64,000 nucleotides of DNA, taken from positions 124,001 to 188,000 of the forward strand of contig JALEFY010000007.1 in the NCBI GenBank assembly GCA_022760435.1, in the 5' to 3' direction. Below, piece by piece: positions 1 to 7,576 of this stretch. The stretch's first letter is position 1. The number at the start of each line of letters is the position of its first letter. The stretch is from Neomegalonema sp. Its GTDB lineage: Bacteria > Pseudomonadota > Alphaproteobacteria > Rhodobacterales > Rhodobacteraceae. The notes beneath the pieces were generated by a model, which worked only from the letters and a program-made list of their open reading frames with translations, was not told where the DNA came from and did not search any database. Made by a program: the position numbers and the translations under genes.

Positions 1-1286
1 GCATCGAGCAAGGCCGCGGGGGCCTTTTCATTGATCCCGACCGTGCGATCCCCCTGCACATTGGAGTGGCCGCGCACCGGACAAAGACCCGCGCCCTCGC
101 GCCCGATATTGCCCTTGAGAAACATGAAGCTGGCGATCTCGCGGATCGTCTGCACCGAGTGCAAATGCTGGGTGATGCCCATCGCCCAGGTCGTGATCAC
201 CCGATCGGCCCGCAGATAAAGCGTGGCCGCCGCCTCGATCTGTGCGCGAGAGAGCCCGCTTTGCGCTTCGATCTGCGCCCAAGGGGTCGCGCGCACCATG
301 GCGCACCAATCCGAAAAACCTGCCGTATGCGCCTCGATGAAGGCGTGATCGAGCACAGGCGGCAAGCCCTGAGCCTGCGCCCGATCCTCGGCCTCCAATA
401 CGCATTTCGACATGCCGCGAAACACCGCCATGTCCCCGCCGAGCCGGGGGCGGAAATAATGGGTCGAGGTCGGCTCCGAGCCGCCGCGCATCATCTCGAG
501 CTTGTTTTGCGGGTCGGAGAAGCGATCGAGCCCCTTTTCCTTCAGCGTGTTGAATACACAGACCTGCGCCCCGCGCGCGACGCAATCGCGCAGGCTCTTG
601 AGCATCCGCGGATGATTGGTGCCCGGGTTCTGCCCGACACAATAGATCAGATCGCAACGCTCGAAATCCTCGAGCCGCACCGTGCCCTTGCCCGTGCCGA
701 TGGCTTCGGTCAGCGCAACGCCGCTGGCCTCGTGACACATATGCGAGCAATCGGGGAAGTTGTTGGTGCCGTAGAGGCGCACGAAGAGTTGGTAGAGAAA
801 AGCAGCCTCATTGCTCGCCCGGCCAGAGGTATAGAACTCGGCCTGATCGGGGCTCTCGAGCGCCCGCAAAGCCTCGGCAATCTGGGTGAAGGCATCCTCC
901 CAGGCGATGGGCTCATAGCGATCAGAGGCAGGATCATAGCGCAGCGGGTGGGTGAGGCGCCCTTGCTTTTCCAGATCATGATCGGACCACTCGCGAAGCT
1001 GCGAGAGCGTATGGGCGGCGAAGAATTCCGGCCCGGCCCGCGCGCTCGTCGCCTCCCAAGCCACCGCCTTCACCCCGTTTTCGCAAAACTCGAAGGAGGA
1101 GCCATGCTCAGGATCCCCCCATGCACAGCCAGGGCAATCGAAGCCATCGCTTTGATTGAGCGTGAGCAGCGTTTTCGCGCCCTCGACCGGCTTGCCGCTG
1201 CGCAGCAACTCCCGGCTGACACTCCTCAGCGCGCCCCATCCACCCGCGGCAGGAGAGGGTTTGCGGATCGGGTCATCGTCAGGCAA
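1..1286 (-). CDS. FdhF/YdeP-family molybdopterin oxidoreductase alpha subunit (C-terminus outside window)
   Basis: The first 428 residues are visible and the gene runs off the left edge. The start is a TTG at 1286 preceded by AAGGAG about 8 bases upstream; an in-frame TGA just upstream excludes a longer start. Near the N-terminus is a DCPGC-A-W segment (Cys51, Cys54) followed by FEFCENG (Cys68), the cysteine pattern of the FdhF/YdeP-like group. Later segments such as GQNPGTNHPRM and FMFLKGNIGREGAGLCP are typical of molybdopterin bis-MGD oxidoreductases. YdeP-type members resemble formate dehydrogenase alpha subunits, but their substrate is mostly undefined, often linked to acid resistance. 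No accessory gene (fdhD, mobA) is visible beside it. Family assignment is firm; substrate is unknown. Confidence 0.85.
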   Translation of the reverse strand, partial: MPDDDPIRKPSPAAGGWGALRSVSRELLRSGKPVEGAKTLLTLNQSDGFDCPGCAWGDPEHGSSFEFCENGVKAVAWEATSARAGPEFFAAHTLSQLREWSDHDLEKQGRLTHPLRYDPASDRYEPIAWEDAFTQIAEALRALESPDQAEFYTSGRASNEAAFLYQLFVRLYGTNNFPDCSHMCHEASGVALTEAIGTGKGTVRLEDFERCDLIYCVGQNPGTNHPRMLKSLRDCVARGAQVCVFNTLKEKGLDRFSDPQNKLEMMRGGSEPTSTHYFRPRLGGDMAVFRGMSKCVLEAEDRAQAQGLPPVLDHAFIEAHTAGFSDWCAMVRATPWAQIEAQSGLSRAQIEAAATLYLRADRVITTWAMGITQHLHSVQTIREIASFMFLKGNIGREGAGLCPVRGHSNVQGDRTVGINEKAPAALLD

Positions 1287-1502
1287 GGCGGCGGCTCCTT
1301 CTGGATGTCAGCCCGGAAAATCAACCGAGCCACCCCAGCCTATACGAAGCCGCACCAAGCCGCCCATCCCTTTTATGGCCCGCCCGAGCGATACGCCGCC
1401 CGAGTGACGCCCCCACCCGCGAGGAAGCGCTGTTCAACGCTGGATGCTCTCGTCCATGATCTCACTCATTGCTATCTTATCCCTTATATCATGAGCAGGA
1501 TT

Positions 1503-1736
1503 TCACTGGCTCGATACACGGAAGCGAACCAGCGGCTCGTCTATGACCCGCCAGCCGGTGGCGTCGATCTCCACCGCCTGCCAGGCCTCGTCTCCGAGAT
1601 CGATCAGGATGTCGGCCTGAGTCGGACCGCGCCCACCTTCCCCGCATTCCTCGGCCATGGCCTCATCGAGCGCCGCCACCCGGCACCCAGCCTTCTTGAG
1701 CCCAAAGCGTAGGGCCTCGAACGCGACAGATCTCGA
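1503..1736 (-). pseudogene. remnant of an integrated-element primase/ATP-binding protein
   Basis: A 77-codon open stretch with no start codon lies directly after the stop of the upstream HEPN-like gene, in the same reading frame. It reads ...FEALRFGLKKAGCRVAALDE... then GGRGPTQADILIDLGDEAWQ and ends ...WRVIDEPLVRFRVSSQ. From memory, the first half resembles the N-terminal part, and the GDEAWQAVEID half a later part, of large primase-like proteins carried on alphaproteobacterial integrated elements. That would mean the middle is deleted. Short length, no start, and position next to a transposase scar support decay. The family assignment is recollection, not a search result. Confidence 0.5.
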
Positions 1737-2768
1737 TCATTGGATCCGTGCATTAGGCTCAGTCGCGGTCTCCAGCGCCGTCAGCCAGGGAGGCAGGTCT
1801 TGATCCCCGCCAAGAACATGACGAAACAAATCCACAAGAAGCGAAACGGTGATCGACGCTGCCTCTTTGGCCTTTCGTGCATCAATTCTATAGATGTGTT
1901 CGAGCTTGTCGATGCCTCCATACCGCTCAGGCTTGGAAAAGGGCGAAGCATGGACGAGAGCATTACGATAGGGCTGCACCTTGTCGATAAACGCGCGAAC
2001 ACGATCGTCGTTTTCATCCCAGAGGGCGCGTCCCGTTACCAGTTCTGGGTACTTCAAGAGTTTGTCACGGAATTTGCCGTCCTCGATAACCTTGCGCTTC
2101 TCTTTCGAAAGGCTCTTAAACCGATCGTCGTTTTGGGCAAAATCCCATGCGATGCCATTCAGAGCCGCTTCAACAGTGTTAAAGCAGGCGAGTAAGCATG
2201 TGCGGCTTGCGAACTCCTGCTTTCGAACATTAAACCTTATTTCATCGCGGGCGCCCAAGACCTTGCTATGAGATTTACTTCGATGCGGCTTCAGTTTCTC
2301 TTCGGCTTCGCGAATCTGCCGAATTGCATCAATTATGTCCTTGGAAAGCATGTCTTCGGGGAATCGCATTTGAAGTCCCCATAGACTGATGACGACGGTG
2401 CAATGCCTTGGAGCTCCATCGAGGGTCTTCGCTTTCAGCTTTGCAAACTCGTTCTCAAAGTCCTTGAGCGGCAACTCAAGGCCAAGCCGATCTCTGACTC
2501 GAAGGTAAAGCTTTTCAAGACGCACTTCGTCCATCCCATCGAAGTTTTTGGCGCAGAACCTATCAATCTCTTTGCGGACACCGCCCCGGAACCGCGACTG
2601 GTTCGCTTTCAAATCGCGACGCCCATAGATGCTGAAATCAGTTCGCTCGGGCGACAAGAATTCTTCCCAACTCGAAAGCTCCGCGAGCAACAGGCGCCCA
2701 ACCGCCGCGGCTCTCTGCGACCGCCTTAATTTGGCAATTTCTCTTTCGCGGCCCACCGGCTTCGCCAT
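1737..2768 (-). CDS. hypothetical protein with C-terminal HEPN-like Rx4H motif
   Basis: A 343-residue soluble, strongly basic-acidic helical protein of no family I can name. Start ATG at 2768 has an excellent GAAGGAGG site. The most informative feature is RNALVH at residues 268-273, an R-x4-H signature in a helical C-terminal region, the hallmark of HEPN ribonucleases found in abortive infection and toxin systems. A preceding segment (about 185-215: TCLLACFNTVEAALNG) is the kind of helix often seen in HEPN folds. The gene is clearly AT-richer than its neighbours and sits between a primase-like remnant and a transposase tail, so it was probably acquired horizontally. No adjacent antitoxin or nucleotidyltransferase is present. 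A defence or stress-RNase role is inference; the open frame itself is certain. Confidence 0.7.
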   Translation of the reverse strand: MAKPVGREREIAKLRRSQRAAAVGRLLLAELSSWEEFLSPERTDFSIYGRRDLKANQSRFRGGVRKEIDRFCAKNFDGMDEVRLEKLYLRVRDRLGLELPLKDFENEFAKLKAKTLDGAPRHCTVVISLWGLQMRFPEDMLSKDIIDAIRQIREAEEKLKPHRSKSHSKVLGARDEIRFNVRKQEFASRTCLLACFNTVEAALNGIAWDFAQNDDRFKSLSKEKRKVIEDGKFRDKLLKYPELVTGRALWDENDDRVRAFIDKVQPYRNALVHASPFSKPERYGGIDKLEHIYRIDARKAKEAASITVSLLVDLFRHVLGGDQDLPPWLTALETATEPNARIQ

Positions 2769-3125
2769 GGGCTTCCTCCTTCAACCTTGGATCCGACAGT
2801 ACCAATACCTGTCACTCGCTTCACTGTCCCTATTTGCCACCCCGTGCCCCTGATCTCCGGCCTCAGTTTCACACCGATAACGCATGACCTGCTCCCCTGA
2901 ATGTACCCATTCATAAGCTAGCCCTGTTCATGTTGTGATCCGTTTTGGACCGGGTAGAAAACTCAGTTGGCGTGAGCCCGTCGAATTCCCTCGAATTCCC
3001 TCGCATGAGGTGATTCATGCGGCTCCTGTTATGATTATCGGGGAATACTCTCGAGCGATCAAGCTCCGCGCGTGGATGTGCCCCACCCACGCCAAACCCC
3101 ACCCAGGCCAGCCACCCGGCCCCGC
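2769..3125. other. intergenic scar region between HEPN-like gene and racemase
   Basis: 357 bases without an intact gene. They hold the transposase tail and element end, a tandem 10-bp EcoRI-site-containing duplication (about 2981-3002), and upstream of the HEPN-like gene a 6-bp inverted pair (minus strand GACAGT...ACTGTC, about 2795-2830) that may mark its promoter. Nothing else is recognisable. Confidence 0.5.
2885..2980 (-). mobile_element. IS3-type transposase C-terminal tail and element end (remnant)
   Basis: On the minus strand the last 22 codons before the TGA at 2911-2913 read GLTPTEFSTRSKTDHNMNRA.., which I recognise as the usual C-terminus of an IS3-family OrfB integrase. Only this tail remains; the DDE core is absent. 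The bases after the stop (about 2885-2910, minus strand GAATG...CAGGGGAGCAGG) look like an element end. The upstream break coincides with a 10-bp duplication (TCGAATTCCC twice, about 2981-3002). Exact boundaries are uncertain because the opposite end is missing. Confidence 0.6.
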
Positions 3126-3815
3126 TTACCCGAGCGCCAGATCGAGCGCGGCCTCGCAATGGATGAGGGTGGTGTCGAAGACCGGCACGCCGACATTGCT
3201 CTGATCGAGCAGCATGCCGACCTCGGTGCAGCCGAGGATCAGGCTGTCGGCGCCCGCTTCGGCCAGGCGGGCGGCGATGGCCTCGAAGGCGAAGCGGCTT
3301 TGCTCTTGGACCCTGCCCTTGCACAGCTCGTCATAGATGACGCGGTGGATCAGGGCGCGGTCCGGCGCCTCGGGGATGATCGGGCGCAAGCCCTGGGCGC
3401 GCAGGCGCCCGGTGTAGAAATCCTGCTCCATGGTGAAGGCGGTGGCGATCAGGCCGGGGCGCGACAGGCCGCGGGACAGGATCGCGCGCGCCGTCGCCTC
3501 GGCAATATGCAGGAACGGGATCGAGACCCCTGCCATCATCGGCTCGGCCAGCTTGTGCATGGTGTTGGTGGCGAGGATCAGGAGCTCGGCCCCGCCCCGC
3601 TCGAGCGCTTGCGCCTCGCGATTGAGGATCGCCCCCGCCGCCTCCCAATCGCCCGCCGCTTGCAGCGCCTCGATCGCGGCGAAATCGAGCGAGCGGATCA
3701 GAAGCTCGGGCGAGTGCAGGCCGCCGAGGCGCTCGGCCGTGCGCGCGCAGAGCTCGTGGTAATAGGTCTGGGTCGAGGCGGCGGACATGCCGCCGAGAAT
3801 GCCGATGGTCTTCAT
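3126..3815 (-). CDS. aspartate/glutamate racemase family protein (YgeA-like)
   Basis: A 229-residue Asp/Glu racemase. The N-terminus MKTIGILGGMS is characteristic and fixes the start at 3815; longer in-frame extensions only read through a 15-bp tandem repeat. The two catalytic positions are LATNTMHK (Thr83) and LILGCTEVG (Cys196). Classical racemases use two Cys; a Thr/Cys pair is described for the E. coli L-Asp/Glu-specific racemase YgeA (Thr83/Cys197), so this protein probably belongs to that unsymmetrical class. It would act in the cytoplasm, interconverting amino-acid enantiomers. It stands alone, reading toward the island remnant, with no obvious operon partner. Confidence 0.88.
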   Translation of the reverse strand: MKTIGILGGMSAASTQTYYHELCARTAERLGGLHSPELLIRSLDFAAIEALQAAGDWEAAGAILNREAQALERGGAELLILATNTMHKLAEPMMAGVSIPFLHIAEATARAILSRGLSRPGLIATAFTMEQDFYTGRLRAQGLRPIIPEAPDRALIHRVIYDELCKGRVQEQSRFAFEAIAARLAEAGADSLILGCTEVGMLLDQSNVGVPVFDTTLIHCEAALDLALG

Positions 3816-3866
3816 TCTGCTCGCTTTCCTGCTGCTCGCTTTCCTGCTGATTGCTTGTTGGTCGCT
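3816..3866. repeat. 15-bp tandem repeat upstream of racemase gene
   Basis: The unit CTGCTCGCTTTCCTG occurs about 2.5 times immediately upstream of the racemase start codon, spanning its presumed 5' leader. Variation in copy number could change the leader length. It would encode a repeated Ser-Arg-Lys-Ala stretch if translation began upstream, which I consider unlikely. Confidence 0.6.
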
Positions 3867-4066
3867 TGGTTGCGCGACGCCCCCGAATTGCCCGCGCGCT
3901 ACGAACTGGGAACCTGTGGCGGCCGACCGCATTTGGTCTCGCATGTCCCGTCAACAAGCGCGATCCCAAAGTCCTGTCGCCAAATCCTGTCGTCAAAACC
4001 CGCCTCATTGAGATAGGGCAATTCAAGACATCACCATCTTCGCACAAAACCTTTGTGGAGGCCCCC

Positions 4067-4481
4067 GTGAACAGCAGCGTGATCCCAACCCTTCGATACC
4101 TCGACGCTCCGGCCATGATCGACTGGCTGGTCGCGGTCATCGGCTTTGAGCGCCAACTGATCGTCGAGGACGGCGCGGGCGGGATTGTTCATGAAGAGCT
4201 CACACTGGGAGCGGGAATGATCATGCTCGGCAGCGCGCGCGAGGATGCCTTTGGCGCACTGCAAAAGGCGCCTCTGACGCTCGGCGCAACCACCCAAAGC
4301 CCCTATGTGGTGGTGCAGGATGTCGACGGGATCTGCGAAAGGGCGCGGCAAGCGGGTGCGGACATCATACGCGAGCCGCACGATGAGGCTTACGGGGGGC
4401 CGCCACTGTTCGTTTCTCGACCCCGAACGGCATTTGTGGAATGTCGGCTCCTATGATCCGTGGTCGCAGAACGAGGGCTAG
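4067..4481 (+). pseudogene. VOC (glyoxalase/bleomycin-resistance) family protein, frameshifted
   Basis: The gene starts at GTG 4067 (GGAG at 4057-4060), giving SVIPTLRYLDAPAMIDWL and an ordinary VOC-domain protein up to EPHDEAYGG. As written, the frame then continues out of register to a stop at 4456. If one G is removed from the run of six at 4394-4399 the frame reads YGGRHCSFLDPERHLWNVGS and ends YDPWSQNEG at a TAG at 4479-4481. That is the expected C-terminal end of this family, with the last metal-binding Glu/His-type segment. So this is either a genuine one-base frameshift, a slippage-prone contingency tract, or a sequencing error. No substrate can be inferred. Confidence 0.8.
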
Positions 4482-4535
4482 GGTCGAGGTCGGAGCCGGG
4501 GTCAGAGTCGGAGCGACGGCGATCCTGGCGGAGCT

Positions 4536-5150
4536 TCATAGCCCGCCCTTGCGCTCCAGAAACGCGACGATCTGCGCGACGTCCGGCGCCTTGCTCAGGC
4601 TGGCGAAGACCACCGGCTCACCGCCGCGCATGCGCTCGGCATCGCGGGCCATGACCTCCAGCGAAGCACCGACATGGGGCGCGAGATCGGTCTTGTTGAT
4701 CACCAGCAGATCCGAGCGGGTGATGCCGGGGCCGCCCTTGCGCGGGATCTCCTCCCCCATGCAGACCCCGATCACATAGAGGGTCAGATCCGCGAGCTCG
4801 GGCGAGAAGGTGGCGGCGAGATTGTCCCCACCCGACTCGATGAAGACGACATCGAGATCGGGGTGGCGGGCGCGCATCTGCTCGATCGCGCGCAGGTTGA
4901 TGCTGGCATCCTCGCGGATGGCGGTGTGGGGGCAGCCGCCGGTCTCGACCCCGAGGATGCGATCGGAGGGCAGCGCCTGCATACGCACCAGCGCCTCGGC
5001 ATCTTCGGCGGTGTAGATGTCGTTGGTGATGACCGCGACCGACCAGCGGTCACGCATCGCGCGGCACAGGGCGGCGGCGAGGGTGGTCTTGCCGGCGCCG
5101 ACCGGGCCGCCAATGCCGACCCGAAGCGGGCCGTGAGAAGTAGAGCTCAT
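4536..5150 (-). CDS. ureG: urease accessory GTPase UreG
   Basis: UreG hydrolyses GTP to drive nickel insertion into apo-urease, acting with UreF, UreD and UreE. The 204-residue protein has the full family length, a P-loop [10 protein letters not shown] (14-23), the nickel-binding CPH motif (Cys72-Pro73-His74, within [11 protein letters not shown]), an [18 protein letters not shown] segment and the [11 protein letters not shown] guanine-recognition motif. Its ATG overlaps the ureF stop by 4 bases, so it is the last gene of a ureE-ureF-ureG unit. No further ure gene follows. Confidence 0.97.
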   Translation of the reverse strand: MSSTSHGPLRVGIGGPVGAGKTTLAAALCRAMRDRWSVAVITNDIYTAEDAEALVRMQALPSDRILGVETGGCPHTAIREDASINLRAIEQMRARHPDLDVVFIESGGDNLAATFSPELADLTLYVIGVCMGEEIPRKGGPGITRSDLLVINKTDLAPHVGASLEVMARDAERMRGGEPVVFASLSKAPDVAQIVAFLERKGGL

Positions 5151-5872
5151 GTGCGAAACAGCCTCGTATACTGGGTTTCATGCTGCATGGCGGCAATATC
5201 GGCGGCAAAGCTGCATCCGCCAAGCGCTTCGAGCGGTGCGGCTTCGGCCTCGATCGCCACCGCCTCGAGGATCGGCAAGAGCGCGGCGAGGCGGCGCTGG
5301 CCTTCGCTCTGGCCCAAGGGAATGAGCCGGATGCCCGCGGAGATCAGGTTGCTGGCAAAGGCTTGCAGATAGAGGCGCAGGGTCTGCGGCAGCGGGCAAG
5401 CGTGATCGGCCGCCGCTCGCGCCAGCGCGATCGGGTAGGCCATGGCGTCGGTCTCGGGGTCGGCCATGGGGTAGGCCTTGGCGCCTGCCTCGGGGAGGCG
5501 CTCTTTTGGGGCGGGGTCCGTCCAGCCGGCGGCGATGGCGGCGGCGAAGGCGGTGCCCTGCGCCTCGTTCTCGAGCCGGCGTTCGGCCGAAGGGCTCAGG
5601 GCCAGAGCGAGCGCGGCCAGCGCGTCGAAAGCCTCCCCGTCGCCTTGCTGCTGCGCGCGATAGGCATGGGCGAGCAGGATCGCATCCGTGCGCCCCGCAC
5701 CGCGTTCGAGAATGTCGCGCAACCAGGCGGCAAGCGCGTCGCCATCGCGCACGCTCCCGCTCGCCACCATAGCCTCGAGCCCATGGCTGTAGCTGAACGC
5801 CCCGATCGGGAAGGACGGCGAGAGCCAGGCATGGAGCTTGGCGAGCGCGAGATCGGCTGCGGGGTCAGTCAT
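5147..5872 (-). CDS. ureF: urease accessory protein UreF
   Basis: UreF is the GTPase-activating and scaffold component of the urease nickel-insertion complex. 241 residues; start ATG at 5872 overlaps the ureE stop (ATGACTGA), and the protein begins [20 protein letters not shown] followed by [13 protein letters not shown], the family's N-terminal signature. The C-terminal region ([20 protein letters not shown], then PLGQSEGQR) is also typical. Between residues about 125 and 155 there is a Pro/Ala-rich insertion in which [15 protein letters not shown] looks like a small internal duplication of AYP; family members usually go straight to one AYP. Confidence 0.95.
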   Translation of the reverse strand: MTDPAADLALAKLHAWLSPSFPIGAFSYSHGLEAMVASGSVRDGDALAAWLRDILERGAGRTDAILLAHAYRAQQQGDGEAFDALAALALALSPSAERRLENEAQGTAFAAAIAAGWTDPAPKERLPEAGAKAYPMADPETDAMAYPIALARAAADHACPLPQTLRLYLQAFASNLISAGIRLIPLGQSEGQRRLAALLPILEAVAIEAEAAPLEALGGCSFAADIAAMQHETQYTRLFRT

Positions 5873-6482
5873 GCGAGTGCCCGCCCTCGTGATCCGGGCC
5901 ACCGGAATGCTCATGACCCGGGCGTTCGTGGCCGTGGTGATGGTGGGAATGGGTGTGGGTGTGGGTGTGGGCGTGGGCGTGTGCATGGCCTTGTCGGTGG
6001 TCGGCCTCGGCAGAAGAATGTGAATGAGAATGAGAATGCGTGCGCCCCGCGCCATAGGCGCCGCCCTCGGGGTTGAACGGCGCATCAAGCCGCAGGACCT
6101 CGGCCCCGAGCCCCTGCGCCATCGCCTCGATGACCGCATCCTGCCTGATGCGCAACCGGTCGGCGAAGATCTGGGTCGGCAGATGCCGGTTGCCCAGATG
6201 CCAGGCGACGCGCACCAGGTGCAGCGGATCGGTGCAGCGAAGATCGGCCACGGGCTCGGCCGCCGCGCGGATCTCGATCAGCCTGCCATCCTCGAGCTGC
6301 AAGGCATCGCCCTCACGCAGTTCGCGCGCCTCGGGCAGATCGAGCAGGAAGGCGAGCCCCTGATCGCTGGTCAGCGCTATGCGGCGGCGAAAGCGGGCGT
6401 CGTAATCGAGGGTGATGGTGCCTGAAGCGGAGGCGGGAAGGCTACCGGCGGGTAGATGGTGCTGAGCGCGGATCATGGGCAC
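5865..6482 (-). CDS. ureE: urease accessory metallochaperone UreE with long His-rich tail
   Basis: UreE binds nickel and delivers it to the UreG complex. 205 residues: an N-terminal peptide-binding domain (about 1-75), the nickel-binding domain with WHLGNRHLPTQ (the GNRH motif, about 114-117), then a histidine-rich tail from about residue 147 to the end made of HSHSHSHS, HAHAHAHTHTHTHSHHHH and GHERPGHEHSG blocks. The tail is coded by a GTG/GGT-like microsatellite on the plus strand (about 5950-6030), so its length is likely to vary between strains. The tail suggests substantial nickel storage. First gene of the ureEFG unit. Confidence 0.95.
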   Translation of the reverse strand: MPMIRAQHHLPAGSLPASASGTITLDYDARFRRRIALTSDQGLAFLLDLPEARELREGDALQLEDGRLIEIRAAAEPVADLRCTDPLHLVRVAWHLGNRHLPTQIFADRLRIRQDAVIEAMAQGLGAEVLRLDAPFNPEGGAYGAGRTHSHSHSHSSAEADHRQGHAHAHAHTHTHTHSHHHHGHERPGHEHSGGPDHEGGHSHD

Positions 6483-6832
6483 CTCATAGCTGGAAGATCG
6501 GTTCGGAGCATCGCGGTGATTGCCAGACGGACCGTCATCGCGCAGGCGGATGAATGTGAGCGCGGCAGGCGCATTCCTGGTTTTCTCCCCATTTCTGGCT
6601 CTATCCCCATTCCTGGCGTTCTCCCATTGCTACGGCGATCAAACGCCGCCAAAGCCTAGTTTCCCGATGCACCGATGTCATCGCCTCTTTCTCAGATTTT
6701 TCGCAGCGCAACACGGAGCGCTTGCGCGCAATGCCATCTGCCCGGCTCCCTTATGGGTATCGCTTTGCGGCTCGCCTTTCGATCCATGGGTGGTTAGCCT
6801 CTTGGGCGAATCCTTCAAGATCGGGGCCTGCC
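6483..6832. other. 350-base intergenic region, includes an 18-bp x3 tandem repeat
   Basis: The divergent gap between ureE and a secreted-protein gene. It holds three 18-bp units (6573-6590, 6591-6608, 6609-6625) of the form ATTCCTGGNNNTCTCCCC. No convincing open frame, RNA or operator is visible; promoters for both neighbours should lie here. Confidence 0.6.
6573..6625. repeat. three-copy 18-bp tandem repeat
   Basis: Three imperfect direct copies of an ATTCCTGG-TTT-TCTCCCC unit, pyrimidine-rich on the plus strand. Function unknown. Similar short pyrimidine-biased repeats occur at 3816-3866 and 48328-48402. Confidence 0.8.
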
Positions 6833-7564
6833 ATGCGAAATCTCAAATATCTGCTCATCGCCCTGTGCCTGTCGCTGCCGGGCGCTTCTCTTGCCGATGA
6901 GAGGCTCCCGGCCGATTACGGTTCCGACATGCTCGGCCCCAAGCTCATACCGGCCCCGGAGACGGCGCCGGTTGCGCTGGCCGAATGTCCCGATGATGGC
7001 CCGCGCCTGCCCGCGTCTCTGGTCTGCGCCGGGCGCGCGGTCAATTATCTGCCGCCCGAAGCGCTGGAGCAAAGCGCGCCCTCGGGATGCGATTGGCAGG
7101 TAGCCGAAACCGCTCTGCCGGGTGATGAAGTTGTGCTGTTTCACGCCCTGCGCTGCGGCGAGAAGGCGGCGGCGCTCGATTTCGCCGGGGGCGCGCGCTC
7201 GGCCTCGCTCTCCTATCTGAGCTCAGCGGTGGGGATCGCACCGGGCACCGAGTTGGTGCGCCTGTTCACCGCATCCGACGCCAATCCGCTGTTCAATATC
7301 CGCACCAGCATCCCGCCGGCCATGCGCGAGCAATGCAGCGTGCAGATCCTGAAGGATCCGCGCTTTGCCGGAGAAGGGTTCGAGATCGCGCCGTCCTGGG
7401 GCGAGCCGGACACGCTCGATTGCGGGCCCTTTGGCCGGGCCAGCGCTGCGAGCGGCGGTGCGCGCTACTGGCTGCTGCGCGGTGGCTATGCGATCTTCGT
7501 CGCCGAGCCCGCAGGCGCGCAGGATGTCAATGGCGCCTCGATCACAGTAATTCAGCGCCGGTGA
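6833..7564 (+). CDS. hypothetical secreted protein
   Basis: A 243-residue protein with a clean signal peptide (MRNLKYLLIALCLSLPGASLA, cleavage before DERLP). The start at 6833 is chosen because it places this signal at the N-terminus; a longer in-frame extension to 6722 would bury it. The mature part has about six cysteines (for example ECPDDG, LVCAGR, SGCDW, LRCGEK, EQCSV, LDCGPFG), suggesting disulfide bonds in the periplasm. I recognise no family. It is divergent from ureE and convergent with the ABC exporter gene, with only about 12 bases between the stop codons. Confidence 0.75.
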   Translation: MRNLKYLLIALCLSLPGASLADERLPADYGSDMLGPKLIPAPETAPVALAECPDDGPRLPASLVCAGRAVNYLPPEALEQSAPSGCDWQVAETALPGDEVVLFHALRCGEKAAALDFAGGARSASLSYLSSAVGIAPGTELVRLFTASDANPLFNIRTSIPPAMREQCSVQILKDPRFAGEGFEIAPSWGEPDTLDCGPFGRASAASGGARYWLLRGGYAIFVAEPAGAQDVNGASITVIQRR

Positions 7565-7576
7565 CGGGTGCGCGCC

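Noticed and set aside
66-1712. Open frame opposite the FdhF/YdeP-type gene
   Set aside because: Its sequence is the complement of recognisable molybdopterin oxidoreductase motifs.
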